Positions 25,655 through 34,245 of a stretch of DNA of 64,000 nt are shown here, in pieces. The position numbers and the translations under genes were made by a program. The stretch's first letter is position 1, and each line of letters starts with the position of its first letter. Source of the stretch: Pseudomonadota bacterium. Lineage in GTDB: Bacteria > Pseudomonadota > Alphaproteobacteria > Rhodospirillales > Magnetospirillaceae. The stretch lies in contig JAJXWP010000003.1 of NCBI GenBank assembly GCA_021781575.1, positions 62,001 through 126,000 on the forward strand, written 5' to 3'. Under the pieces are notes generated by a model, which was given only the letters and a program-made list of their open reading frames with translations, was not told the DNA's origin and made no database searches.

Positions 25655-27029
25655 ATTTTTCCCGATATTTACGGACGACATGCAATGCCACAACGTTCAA
25701 GGCAAGGGTGACGAGGAACAGGACCAAACCTAAGGCGAATGCCGAAAGCGTCTTCGGGCTGTCGAATTCCTGGTCGCCGACCAGCAGGGAGACGATCTGC
25801 ACGGTGACGGTGGTTACCGAGGCGAACGGATTGGCGGTAAGGTGAGCCGACAGGCCGGCAGCCATCACCACGATCATGGTTTCGCCGATGGCCCGCGACA
25901 CCGCCAACAGGATGCCGCCGATGATTCCCGGCAGAGCGGCGGGAATGACCACTTGCCTGATCGTCTCTGATCGCGTCGCGCCCAGGCCATAGGCGCCGTG
26001 TCGCAGACTGTCGGGAACGGCGGAGATGACATCGTCGGACAAGGACGAAATGAATGGGATGATCATCACGCCCATCACCAGCCCCGTCGCCAAGGCGCTT
26101 TCCGAGGCGATAGGGATGCCGATGGACTGGCCGAGATTGCGCAGGAAAGGCGCCACCGCCAGGACGGCGAAGAAACCGTAGACCACCGTTGGAATGCCGG
26201 CCAGCATCTCAAGCAGCGGCTTGGCCACCGAGCGGAACCTCGGATTGGCGTATTCGGCCATGTAGATGGCCGAGAGCAGGCCGATGGGCACGGCGACCAG
26301 CATGGCGATCACGCTGATCAGCAAGGTGCCGGTGAACAAAGGCACGGCGCCGAACGAGCCCGACGCCCCGACCTGGTCGGCGCGCATGGCCGTCTGTGGG
26401 CTCCAGTCCAGGCCGAAAAGGAATTGGGTGAGCGGGATCTTGTCGAAGAACAGCAGAGATTCGAACAAGAGGGAGAGAACAATGCCGATAGTGGTGAAGA
26501 TGGCGAGCGTCGAACTGGCAACGAGGAAGACTTTGACCGCCGCCTCGACCCGGTTGCGGGCCCGAAGTTTCGGCGAGATCGAGCGCATCCCATAGAAGCC
26601 GCCGACTATCGCCAAGGAAAGGGCGATCACCGCCATGGCGCCGAAACTATTGGCCCGCAACACGCGGTATTGCTCGGCCGCCGCCGTGGCGATGGGACTG
26701 GAGGAGAAGCGGAAATCACCGGACGCCGCCAGTTGCCGCACCTCGTTCATCAGCAGCGACAGGCGTGCCGCGGGCAGCGCCTTGGCCTCGGGCGGCAGAG
26801 CGCCAACCACCAGGGCGCGCAGGATATAAGGCTCGCAGCTCAGCCAGCCGGCAATCAGCAGCACCGCGGGAAGGCCGCACCACAGGGCAACGTAATAGCC
26901 GTAGTAGGATGGCAGGGAATGCAGCCGGTGGACGCCCGTCACGGCAAGCGCCTGGGCGCGGCCGCGCCCCATGCGGTAAACCGCGGCCGACATCAGCGCC
27001 AATACGGCCACCAAGGTAAGAAACTGCAT
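25647..27029 (-). CDS. pstC: Phosphate ABC transporter permease PstC, extended form
   Basis: A 460-residue permease with a long N-terminal extension (helix at 1-18, another near 48-65, and a soluble stretch) before the conserved permease core. In the core, LLEMLAGIPTVVYGFFAVLAV and the EAA loop DSLRHGAYGLGATRSETIRQVVIP are present. The start has GGCGGAG upstream. A hairpin lies between pstS and this gene, so it is probably expressed less than pstS. Confidence 0.94.
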   Translation of the reverse strand: MQFLTLVAVLALMSAAVYRMGRGRAQALAVTGVHRLHSLPSYYGYYVALWCGLPAVLLIAGWLSCEPYILRALVVGALPPEAKALPAARLSLLMNEVRQLAASGDFRFSSSPIATAAAEQYRVLRANSFGAMAVIALSLAIVGGFYGMRSISPKLRARNRVEAAVKVFLVASSTLAIFTTIGIVLSLLFESLLFFDKIPLTQFLFGLDWSPQTAMRADQVGASGSFGAVPLFTGTLLISVIAMLVAVPIGLLSAIYMAEYANPRFRSVAKPLLEMLAGIPTVVYGFFAVLAVAPFLRNLGQSIGIPIASESALATGLVMGVMIIPFISSLSDDVISAVPDSLRHGAYGLGATRSETIRQVVIPAALPGIIGGILLAVSRAIGETMIVVMAAGLSAHLTANPFASVTTVTVQIVSLLVGDQEFDSPKTLSAFALGLVLFLVTLALNVVALHVVRKYREKYD

Positions 27030-27055
27030 GAACTCCGCCGCATCCCCTCAACGAA

Positions 27056-27076
27056 GGGGCTGCCGATTGCAGCCCC
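27056..27076 (-). promoter_or_regulatory. Intercistronic hairpin between pstS and pstC
   Basis: GGGGCTGC-AATCG-GCAGCCCC on the minus strand, an 8-base stem with a 5-base loop and no U-run after it. In transporter operons such stems protect the binding-protein mRNA or attenuate read-through; here it would raise the PstS:PstC ratio (inference). Confidence 0.55.
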
Positions 27077-27135
27077 TGTTCCAACCTGTACCAACACCGG
27101 CAGCCGAGGCGGTCGGCCACCGGGGCCTCCCGTCT

Positions 27136-28155
27136 TTACAGTTTCAGGTCAACCAGGTCCTTGGCGGTCTTGGCCTCGACCTTACGCTTGTCGTCGGGCA
27201 GGGTGATCAGCCCCTTATCGGCCAGATAGCCGTTCTTACCCCAGGCCTTGTCCGAGGTGAACTCGGCGATGTACTGCTTGATGCCGGGAATTACGCCAAC
27301 ATGGGACTTCTTGACATAGAAGTACAGCGGGCGCGACACGGGATATTTGCCGGAGGCGATGTTGTCATAGGTCGGCACCTCGCCGTCGACGGTAGCGGCC
27401 TGGATCTTGTCGCCGTTCTGGTCGAGATAGCTGAACGTGGTCACGCCGACCGCGGCTGGTTGGCTGATCATCTTCTGCAGAGTAACCGTGTAGTTCTCCG
27501 AGACGTCCACCTCGGCGCCATCCTCGCGCAGGGTGTTGCACACAGCCTTCCGGTTCGCCTTGTCAAGGGCCTTGACCTCGGGGAAAGTCTCACAGGCCGG
27601 ATCCATCACCAGTTCGTTCCACGCATCGCGCGTGCCGTGGTTGGGCGCCGGGATGTAGAGCAGGATGTCTTCCTTGGGCAGCGACGGATCAATGTCGCTC
27701 CACTTGGTGTAGGGGTTGGGCACCAGCTTGCCGTTCACCGGCACGGTCTTGGCCGCCGCCTTGAACAACTGGGCCTTGGTCAGGTGGAATTTCGGCCCCT
27801 TCACCGAGTTGGCGACGACGATGCCGTCATAGCCGATGACGACTTCGGTAATGCCCTTGACGCCGTTGGCGGCGCAAGCGGCAACCTCGCTCGGCTCGAT
27901 ACGGCGCGAGGCATTGGTGATGTCCGGCGTATTCTCATCGGCACCGGCGCAGAACAGCTTGAGCCCGCCGCCGGATCCGGTGCTTTCGACCACAGGAGTC
28001 TTGAACCCCGAGGTCTTGCCGAACTGCTCCGCCACGGCCGTCGCGAATGGGTAGACGGTCGAAGAACCGACGATGCGGATCTGGTCTCGCGCGAATGCGG
28101 AGCCGGAAAGCGCCACAACCGCCACGGCGGCCGCGGCAAAGGTTTTTCTGATCAT
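27136..28155 (-). CDS. pstS: Phosphate-binding protein PstS
   Basis: A 339-residue periplasmic receptor. The signal peptide spans about residues 1-22 (LSGSAFA|RD). Binding segments: RIVGSSTVYPFATAVAE, ESTGSGGG and the ITNASRRIEP region. GYDGIVVANS and the C-terminal YFYVKKSHVGVIPGIKQYI fit the larger PstS form of alphaproteobacteria. Start ATG has GGAGG upstream. A Pho-box-like triple repeat lies 70-100 bases upstream, consistent with PhoB control. Confidence 0.95.
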   Translation of the reverse strand: MIRKTFAAAAVAVVALSGSAFARDQIRIVGSSTVYPFATAVAEQFGKTSGFKTPVVESTGSGGGLKLFCAGADENTPDITNASRRIEPSEVAACAANGVKGITEVVIGYDGIVVANSVKGPKFHLTKAQLFKAAAKTVPVNGKLVPNPYTKWSDIDPSLPKEDILLYIPAPNHGTRDAWNELVMDPACETFPEVKALDKANRKAVCNTLREDGAEVDVSENYTVTLQKMISQPAAVGVTTFSYLDQNGDKIQAATVDGEVPTYDNIASGKYPVSRPLYFYVKKSHVGVIPGIKQYIAEFTSDKAWGKNGYLADKGLITLPDDKRKVEAKTAKDLVDLKL

Positions 28156-28225
28156 TAATCCTCCGGTAGTAGGGGCTATCGACGCGCGCGATCATGACGC
28201 GCGACAGCCCCCGACAATAGCCTCG

Positions 28226-28258
28226 CCCCATGACAATAGGGTTAAACTTTGGTTACAG
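28226..28258 (-). promoter_or_regulatory. Putative Pho box upstream of pstS
   Basis: On the minus strand three 11-base units follow one another: CTGTAACCAAA, GTTTAACCCTA and TTGTCATGGGG. Their 7-base heads resemble the CTGTCAT half-site of PhoB boxes and the 11-base period is the known PhoB spacing. It precedes the whole pst-pho operon. Confidence 0.65.
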
Positions 28259-28285
28259 CTGTTGCCGGCCGGAGGGTATCTGGAT

Positions 28286-28924
28286 TCACCGCAACGCGGC
28301 GATATTGGCACGGTAGTCGGGCGTGCGGAACACCGCGCTTCCCGCAACAAGCACCTGGGCACCGGCGTCCGCCAGGCTGCGCGCGTTATCGGCGGTGACG
28401 CCGCCGTCCACTTCGATCTCGATGGACCGGCTGCCGACCATGTCGCGCAGGCGGCGGATCTTGTCCAGCGCCGCGGGGATGAAGCTTTGCCCGCCAAAGC
28501 CGGGATTGACCGACATCACCAGGATCAGATCGACCTTGTCGAGCACATAGGCGATGGCGCTCTCCGGCGTCGCCGGATTGAGCGACACCCCGGCCTTGCG
28601 GTCGAGCGAGCGGATCAGTTGAAGGGTGCGGTCGAGGTGGCGGGTGGCTTCCGCATGTACGGTGATGATGTCGCTGCCGGCATCGGCGAAAGCCTGAACA
28701 TAGGGGTCCACCGGCTCAATCATCAGATGGACGTCGAAAACCTTGGCGGTATGCGGGCGCAAGGCTTTGACCACGGCCGGCCCGATGGTCAGATTGGGCA
28801 CGAAATGCCCGTCCATCACGTCGACATGGATGTAATCGGCCCCGGCCGAGTCGATGGCCCTCACCTCCTCGCCGAGACGGGCGAAATCGGCGGACAGGAT
28901 GGATGGAGCAATTTTCACCGACAT
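28286..28924 (-). CDS. rpe: Ribulose-phosphate 3-epimerase
   Basis: A 212-residue TIM-barrel enzyme interconverting ribulose 5-phosphate and xylulose 5-phosphate. Motifs: [16 protein letters not shown] at the N-terminus, the metal-binding [20 protein letters not shown], and [10 protein letters not shown] before EVDGGV. The start at 28924 (MSVKIAPS) follows GGGGGAC; extension to 28978 runs into repeat DNA. It is downstream of tkt and fba on the same strand, forming a Calvin/pentose-phosphate group. Confidence 0.95.
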   Translation of the reverse strand: MSVKIAPSILSADFARLGEEVRAIDSAGADYIHVDVMDGHFVPNLTIGPAVVKALRPHTAKVFDVHLMIEPVDPYVQAFADAGSDIITVHAEATRHLDRTLQLIRSLDRKAGVSLNPATPESAIAYVLDKVDLILVMSVNPGFGGQSFIPAALDKIRRLRDMVGSRSIEIEVDGGVTADNARSLADAGAQVLVAGSAVFRTPDYRANIAALR

Positions 28925-28948
28925 GACTGTTGTCCCCCGGAAACATGG

Positions 28949-29005
28949 ATGCCCGGGTCGGGCCCGGGCATGACGCAATTTCCGTCATCGCCGGGCTTGA
29001 CCCGG
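28949..29005. repeat. Intergenic hairpin repeats between fba and rpe
   Basis: Two adjacent small inverted repeats: ATGCCCGGG/CCCGGGCAT (28949-28971) and CCGGG-CTTGA-CCCGG (28991-29005), the latter flanked by CCGTCATCG and CAATCCA. Related elements occur at 45528 and 63543. They look like the abundant short intergenic repeats of alphaproteobacterial genomes. Confidence 0.7.
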
Positions 29006-29028
29006 CAATCCACGATCGAAAGTGGCGC

Positions 29029-30093
29029 TCAGTTTACCTTGGGGTCGAGCGAGCCTTCCTTGTAGCGCTTGGCCATCTCGGACAGCGGCACCACCTTGAT
29101 CTTCGAGGCGTGACCGGCCGTGCCGAACTGCTCGTAGCGGGTTTCGCACAGCTTCTGCATCGCGGCCATGGCCGGCTTGAGGAAGGAGCGCGGGTCAAAC
29201 TCGGAGCGCTTCTCCATCAGCACCTTGCGGACTTGGCCGGTGATGGCCATGCGGCAGTCGGTGTCGATGTTGATCTTGCGCACGCCGTGCTTGATGCCTT
29301 CCTGGATTTCCTCGATCGGCACGCCGAAGGTCTGCGGCATTTCGCCGCCGTATTGATTGATGATGTCTTGCAGATCCTGCGGTACCGACGAGGAGCCGTG
29401 CATGACCAGATGGATGTTCGGCAGGCGCGCATTGATCGCCTTGACCACATGCATCGCCAGGATGTCACCGGTCGGCTTGCGGCTGAACTTGTAGGCGCCG
29501 TGCGAGGTGCCCATGGCGATGGCGAGGGCGTCCACCTTCGTCTTCCTGACGAACTCCACCGCCTGATCGGGATCGGTCAGCAGCTGACTGTGATCGAGGG
29601 TTCCCTCGAAGCCGTGGCCGTCTTCCTTGTCGCCCTTACCGGTCTCCAGCGAACCGAGCACACCCAGTTCACCCTCCACCGAGACGCCCACCATGTGGGA
29701 CAGGGCGACCACCTTGCCGGTCACCGCGACATTGTAATCCCAGTCGCCCGGGGTCTTGGCGTCTTCCTTCAGCGAGCCGTCCATCATCACCGAGGAAAAC
29801 CCGTTGGTGATGGCCGACAGGCAGGTTTCCGGGCTGTTGCCGTGGTCCTGGTGCATGCACACCGGAACATCGGGATAGAGCTCGATCGCCGCCTGGATCA
29901 AATGCCGCAGCACGATGTCGTTGGCATAGCTGCGGGCACCGCGGCTGGCCTGCATGATGACCGGCGAATCGGTCTTCTTGGCGGCCGCCATGATCGCCAG
30001 CATTTGTTCCATGTTGTTGATGTTGAAAGCGGGCAGCCCATAACCATGCTCGGCCGCGTGGTCGAGCAGCTGGCGCAAAGAAATCAAAGCCAT
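29029..30093 (-). CDS. fba: Fructose-bisphosphate aldolase, class II (CbbA type)
   Basis: A 354-residue zinc aldolase. Metal and substrate motifs: [24 protein letters not shown], the insert [14 protein letters not shown], and the phosphate-binding [11 protein letters not shown] with [11 protein letters not shown]. This length and insert are typical of the Calvin-cycle CbbA subtype, which may also act on sedoheptulose bisphosphate. It is 18 bases downstream of the tkt stop. Confidence 0.95.
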   Translation of the reverse strand: MALISLRQLLDHAAEHGYGLPAFNINNMEQMLAIMAAAKKTDSPVIMQASRGARSYANDIVLRHLIQAAIELYPDVPVCMHQDHGNSPETCLSAITNGFSSVMMDGSLKEDAKTPGDWDYNVAVTGKVVALSHMVGVSVEGELGVLGSLETGKGDKEDGHGFEGTLDHSQLLTDPDQAVEFVRKTKVDALAIAMGTSHGAYKFSRKPTGDILAMHVVKAINARLPNIHLVMHGSSSVPQDLQDIINQYGGEMPQTFGVPIEEIQEGIKHGVRKINIDTDCRMAITGQVRKVLMEKRSEFDPRSFLKPAMAAMQKLCETRYEQFGTAGHASKIKVVPLSEMAKRYKEGSLDPKVN

Positions 30094-30111
30094 CTTGGAT
30101 CTTCCTCTTGG

Positions 30112-32112
30112 TTAGAGACGGGCCAGGGCGGCGTTCGCCACGGCTTCCGCGGTGATGCCGAAATGAGCGTAAACCTGATCAGGTGGACCGGAAGCCCCGA
30201 AGCCCGTCAACCCGACCACTGTACCAACGGGGCCAACATAGCGCTCCCAGCCGAAAGTCGAGGCGGCCTCGACCGCTACCTTGACGGTTCCCTCCCCCAG
30301 CACCGCGGCGCGATAGGCGGTATCCTGCCGGTCGAACAATTCCCAGCACGGCATGGACACCACGGCCGCCCCGACCCCCTTGGCCGCCAGAAGATCGCGG
30401 GCAGCCAGCGCCAACTCCACCTCCGAACCTGTGGCCAGCAGCGTCACCTGGCGGGGTCCCTCCGCCTCGGCCAACACATAGGCGCCCTTGGCCGACTTGT
30501 TTTCTCCGGCATCGGTACGCACGGTCGGCAGGTTCTGGCGCGACAGCGACAGCAGGCTGGGGCCGGAGCTGTCCTCCAGTGCCAGTTCGTAACATTCCAT
30601 GGTTTCCACCGGGTCGCAGGGGCGGAACACGCGGAGATTGGGCATCGCCCTCAGAGAAGCCAAATGCTCAATCGGCTGGTGAGTCGGACCGTCCTCGCCG
30701 AGGCCGATGGAATCGTGAGTCATCAGGTAAATAACGCGCAGGCCCATCAGCGCCGACATGCGCAAAGCCGGCCGCAGATAGTCGGTGAACACCAGGAAGG
30801 TGGCGCCGTAGGGGATGAACCCGCCATGCAGGGCCAGCCCATTCATCAGCGCGCCCATGCCGTGTTCACGCACGCCGTAATGGATGTAGCTGCCCGAGGC
30901 GTCATCCGGGCTGATGGGACGAGTCGCTTTGGTGATGGTGAGATTGGAATGGGTGAGGTCGGCTGAGCCGCCGATCATCTCAGGAATGGCGGCGGTCAAC
31001 ACTTCCAAAGCCTCCTGCGAGGCTTTGCGGGCCGCCCATTTTGGCTTCTCGGCGATGGCCTTGGCCTTGAATGCGGCGGCGGCGGCCTTCCACCCGTCCG
31101 GCAAGCGGGCGGCAAGCACGCGGTCGAATTCGGCCCGCTGCGCTGGCGCGAGACCGGCCTGCCGCTTCTCCCAGGCCGCCCGTTCGGTGGCACCGCGCGT
31201 TCCGGCGGCGCGCCAGGCGTCGAGCACCGGCGTCGGGACGACGAAGGGCTCATAAGGCCAGCCGAGCTTGGCTCGGGCGCCGGCAATCTCTTCGGCGCCC
31301 AGCGGCGAACCGTGTGTCTTCTCCGAGCCTGCCTTGGTCGGCGCGCCATAGCCGATAATCGTGCGACAAGCGATCAGCGACGGCTTATCCGAAGTCCGGG
31401 CCACGGCGATGGCTTGGGCGATGGCCTCGTGATCGTGGCCGTCGACGCGAATGGCGTTCCAGTTGCTGGCGCGAAACCGCGCCAGTTGATCGTCGCTGGT
31501 GGCCAGGCTGGTGCTGCCGTCGATGCAGATCTCATTGTCGTCCCAAAGAACGATCAATTTGGCCAGCCTATGATGGCCGGCCAGGGAAATGGCCTCCTGG
31601 CTGATGCCCTCCATCAGGCAGCCGTCGCCGGCGATCACATAGGTGTAGTGATCGACCGCCCCACGGCCGAAACGGGCGGCCAGCATCTTCTCGGCCAGGG
31701 CGAAGCCGACGGCGTTGGCGATCCCTTGCCCTAGCGGGCCCGTGGTGGTCTCGGCAATGGCCACATGGCCGTATTCGGGATGGCCGGCGGTACGGGCCCC
31801 AAGCTGGCGGAAGTTCTTCACCTGGTCGATGTCGACGTCGTCGAAGCCGGTGAGATAGGCCAGCGCGTAGAGCAGCATCGAACCGTGGCCGGCGGACAGA
31901 ACAAAGCGGTCACGATCAGCCCAGCGTGGCGCCTTGGCGTCGAATTTCAGAAAGCGGGTAAACAATACGGTCGCCACGTCGGCCATGCCCATCGGCATAC
32001 CCGGATGGCCGGATTTGGCTTTTTCGATGGCATCGGCGGCGAGGAACCGAATGGCGTTGGCCATGTCCCGGGAGGCTACCGGATGGGAAAGCTTGGCGAG
32101 ATCCGCTGTCAT
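30112..32112 (-). CDS. tkt: Transketolase
   Basis: A 666-residue thiamine-diphosphate enzyme of the Calvin and pentose-phosphate routes. N-terminal ThDP domain: [34 protein letters not shown], and [13 protein letters not shown] near residue 155. The central pyrimidine domain includes [17 protein letters not shown], and the C-terminal domain ends the chain. The start at 32112 (MTADLAKL) is chosen; upstream in-frame codons to 32181 are unlike the family. It is first of tkt-fba-rpe. No RuBisCO or phosphoribulokinase gene lies in the window. Confidence 0.95.
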   Translation of the reverse strand: MTADLAKLSHPVASRDMANAIRFLAADAIEKAKSGHPGMPMGMADVATVLFTRFLKFDAKAPRWADRDRFVLSAGHGSMLLYALAYLTGFDDVDIDQVKNFRQLGARTAGHPEYGHVAIAETTTGPLGQGIANAVGFALAEKMLAARFGRGAVDHYTYVIAGDGCLMEGISQEAISLAGHHRLAKLIVLWDDNEICIDGSTSLATSDDQLARFRASNWNAIRVDGHDHEAIAQAIAVARTSDKPSLIACRTIIGYGAPTKAGSEKTHGSPLGAEEIAGARAKLGWPYEPFVVPTPVLDAWRAAGTRGATERAAWEKRQAGLAPAQRAEFDRVLAARLPDGWKAAAAAFKAKAIAEKPKWAARKASQEALEVLTAAIPEMIGGSADLTHSNLTITKATRPISPDDASGSYIHYGVREHGMGALMNGLALHGGFIPYGATFLVFTDYLRPALRMSALMGLRVIYLMTHDSIGLGEDGPTHQPIEHLASLRAMPNLRVFRPCDPVETMECYELALEDSSGPSLLSLSRQNLPTVRTDAGENKSAKGAYVLAEAEGPRQVTLLATGSEVELALAARDLLAAKGVGAAVVSMPCWELFDRQDTAYRAAVLGEGTVKVAVEAASTFGWERYVGPVGTVVGLTGFGASGPPDQVYAHFGITAEAVANAALARL

Positions 32113-32443
32113 GAAGGGAGAACCTTCCACCTGTTTTGAGCTGCGCCCGAGCAGCGGGCCCATGCGCTGAGCCCGCTGCACTGGCGCTTGTCGTCTTTTT
32201 TGGCGCAGATTTCAAGATTCTCTGTGGCGATCGGCTCCGCCACGATGAAATCAAAGGTTTTAATCCCCGGGGCACAATTATACTCAAGCGCCGCGTCCGA
32301 TGGAGGCGGGCATGCCATCTATTTCCGCCGGAGGCTTGGGCAAGCTAAGCGGAGACCAGCATCTCGATGCCGCGCGGCTGGCGGGGATCGGTCAGGGCAA
32401 GCGACAAACCGTCAGAGCAGGGAGAGCCCCGTTTCGGCTCGGC
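32113..32443. other. 331-base intergenic region upstream of tkt
   Basis: No convincing gene on either strand. On the minus strand a TATAAT box (32282-32277) lies about 165 bases before tkt, without a clear -35 partner. The region before the tkt start is AT-richer than its surroundings (around 32180-32280). The right-hand part is downstream sequence of the CHAP gene. Confidence 0.45.
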
Positions 32444-33058
32444 CTAATAGCGGCCCGCGCCGAACTGTGCCGCTGCCGCTTCGTCGCCGTCCCACAATCC
32501 ATCGCCCCCGTCGGATGCAACGGCCGCCTGCACTGCATGCACCGACCGCTGCATGGACACCGCCGAGGCCGGCTGGAGATGGGCATGGGGATACGCGGTG
32601 GTCTTGGGATAGATGAAGCCATAGGTGGGGTAGATGCGGGTTCCGTAGTCACGGGTCGCGGCATGCCACACTCGCACCTCGGTCCAGTCATTATTGGGCG
32701 AAACGTCCCTCACCGCGACCATTTTCGCGACCCGGCCGCGACCGCGACCGTGATGGGGCGCCCAGTTGGCATGATCGACCAGCACTTCGCGGGAATTGAT
32801 GATGCGGGTCACCACGGCGACATGGCCGTGCCGCATCGAGCCGTGCTTCTTGAAAACAACCACCGCCCCCTGCCGCGGCGCCTGCCCGCGATCGTATTGC
32901 CCGGCGGCGGCCCTCCACCAGGTCCAGGCGTCGCCGCGCAGGCCAATACCTGAGACCTCTCGCGCGAATGGAACGCACTGAAGAGCGTATGCCTCGGTCG
33001 AGAACGCCAATACCGCGGCGATCACCAAAGCAGCAATACTTCGGGAGCGCACCTGCAC
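32444..33058 (-). CDS. CHAP-domain protein, probable peptidoglycan amidase
   Basis: A 204-residue exported protein. The signal peptide (about 1-25, ending STEAYA) is followed at once by the CHAP domain: catalytic Cys in LQCVPFAREVSGIGLRG, GDAWTWWRAA, and catalytic His in RHGHVAVVTRI; EVLVDHANW supplies the usual Asn/acid. CHAP enzymes cut peptidoglycan cross-links or stem peptides. The start is GTG 33058 after GGGGAGG. The C-terminal 50 residues are Ala/Ser-rich and unlike the domain. It is a single gene divergent from the Sel1-repeat gene. Confidence 0.85.
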   Translation of the reverse strand: MQVRSRSIAALVIAAVLAFSTEAYALQCVPFAREVSGIGLRGDAWTWWRAAAGQYDRGQAPRQGAVVVFKKHGSMRHGHVAVVTRIINSREVLVDHANWAPHHGRGRGRVAKMVAVRDVSPNNDWTEVRVWHAATRDYGTRIYPTYGFIYPKTTAYPHAHLQPASAVSMQRSVHAVQAAVASDGGDGLWDGDEAAAAQFGAGRY

Positions 33059-33267
33059 CCAGACCCTCCCCGTCGATGGGTTTCAGCTGCACTTTTTTAC
33101 CTTTGTCCACAGCCAAAAGGCAACCTCGGAAAAGCGTTTTCGGGGATTTTTTTGTAGACTAACCATCGATGAACCCTTGGACGAACCCCACCGTCAAGAT
33201 GGCAACACTGTGGCCGAAAGGCAAAGCCGGACATGACTCAAACGTGACATCAACCTATAAACAGCCG

Positions 33268-34206
33268 ATGAGCCAATTGTCGCGAATACTGTTGTCGGTG
33301 ATGGTCGCGCTTCTGATCAGCGCGTCGCCGGTGCTGGCACAATTTGAAGAGGGAGTGGACGCCCTTCGGGCCGGCGACTATGCCAAAGCCATGCAAGCTT
33401 GGCAGGCTGGCGCCGCCGCGGGCGATGCGCGGGCAGAATATTCCCTTGGCTATCTCTACCAGTTCGGCCTTGGCGTGCCCGGCGATCTGGGAAAGGCCAA
33501 GGAATGGTACGAAAAAGCCGCCGCGGCCAATAATGCCGATGCGCTCTACGCCTTGGGCCTGCTCTACGAGTCCGGCAAGGCCGGCCGCCGGGACCTGGCG
33601 CAGGCCATGGCCTATTACCGCAAGGCGGCGGCAGCAGCAACCGAGCCCGACGCCGAATACGCCATCGGCCGGATGATCCTGCGCGGGCGCGGCGTGCCGC
33701 GCGACCCGACGGAGGCCATCAGATGGCTGTCAAAGGCGGCAGGCCACCATCAGCCGGCGGCAGAATACATGCTTGGCGCCGCCTATGAAGCCGGTTGGGG
33801 CGTCAGGCCTGATAAAGCCGAGGCCTATTACTGGTATCGCCGGGCGCAGGAAGGCGACCCTGCCGAGTTGGAAGAGCAGGACATGGCCTTCGAGCCGAAA
33901 ATCGCTATCGAGTCGCTCCGCCGGAACCTGTCCCGCCAGACCATCGCCGAGATCGAACTGCGGCTGCGCCGTGAGGAACCAGCCGCCAAGCCGGAGAAAC
34001 CGACGGCGCCCAGGCATGGGCCGGCCTCCGCGGAGACGAAAAACGGGGCACCGAAGGCCGAGAAACCGACACCCCAGAGAGCGAAGGCCGCACGGCTGGA
34101 GTCCACCGGAAAGAACGACGCCGGCCACCCGGCGCCGATGCCGCCGACCGTCTCCTCGGTCGACGCCGACGGCCTCCCCAAGGACGCCCTGACCACACAA
34201 CCGTGA
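33268..34206 (+). CDS. Sel1-like tetratricopeptide-repeat protein
   Basis: A 312-residue exported protein. The signal peptide is about residues 1-25 (VALLISASPVLAQ). Residues about 30-185 hold four to five Sel1 repeats, e.g. DARAEYSLGYLYQFGLGV, ADALYALGLLYESGKAG and EYMLGAAYEAGWGV. A helical link and a long Pro/Ala/Lys-rich disordered tail follow. Such proteins scaffold periplasmic complexes. ATG 33268 is chosen because it begins the signal peptide; the frame opens at 33169. The partner is unknown. Confidence 0.83.
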   Translation: MSQLSRILLSVMVALLISASPVLAQFEEGVDALRAGDYAKAMQAWQAGAAAGDARAEYSLGYLYQFGLGVPGDLGKAKEWYEKAAAANNADALYALGLLYESGKAGRRDLAQAMAYYRKAAAAATEPDAEYAIGRMILRGRGVPRDPTEAIRWLSKAAGHHQPAAEYMLGAAYEAGWGVRPDKAEAYYWYRRAQEGDPAELEEQDMAFEPKIAIESLRRNLSRQTIAEIELRLRREEPAAKPEKPTAPRHGPASAETKNGAPKAEKPTPQRAKAARLESTGKNDAGHPAPMPPTVSSVDADGLPKDALTTQP

Positions 34207-34245
34207 CCCCATCCTCGCACGCCCTCCCGCCGGCCTCCTGTTCCG

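Noticed and set aside
28930-30966. A 678-codon plus-strand open frame
   Set aside because: Antisense to fba and tkt, both full-length and with intact motifs.
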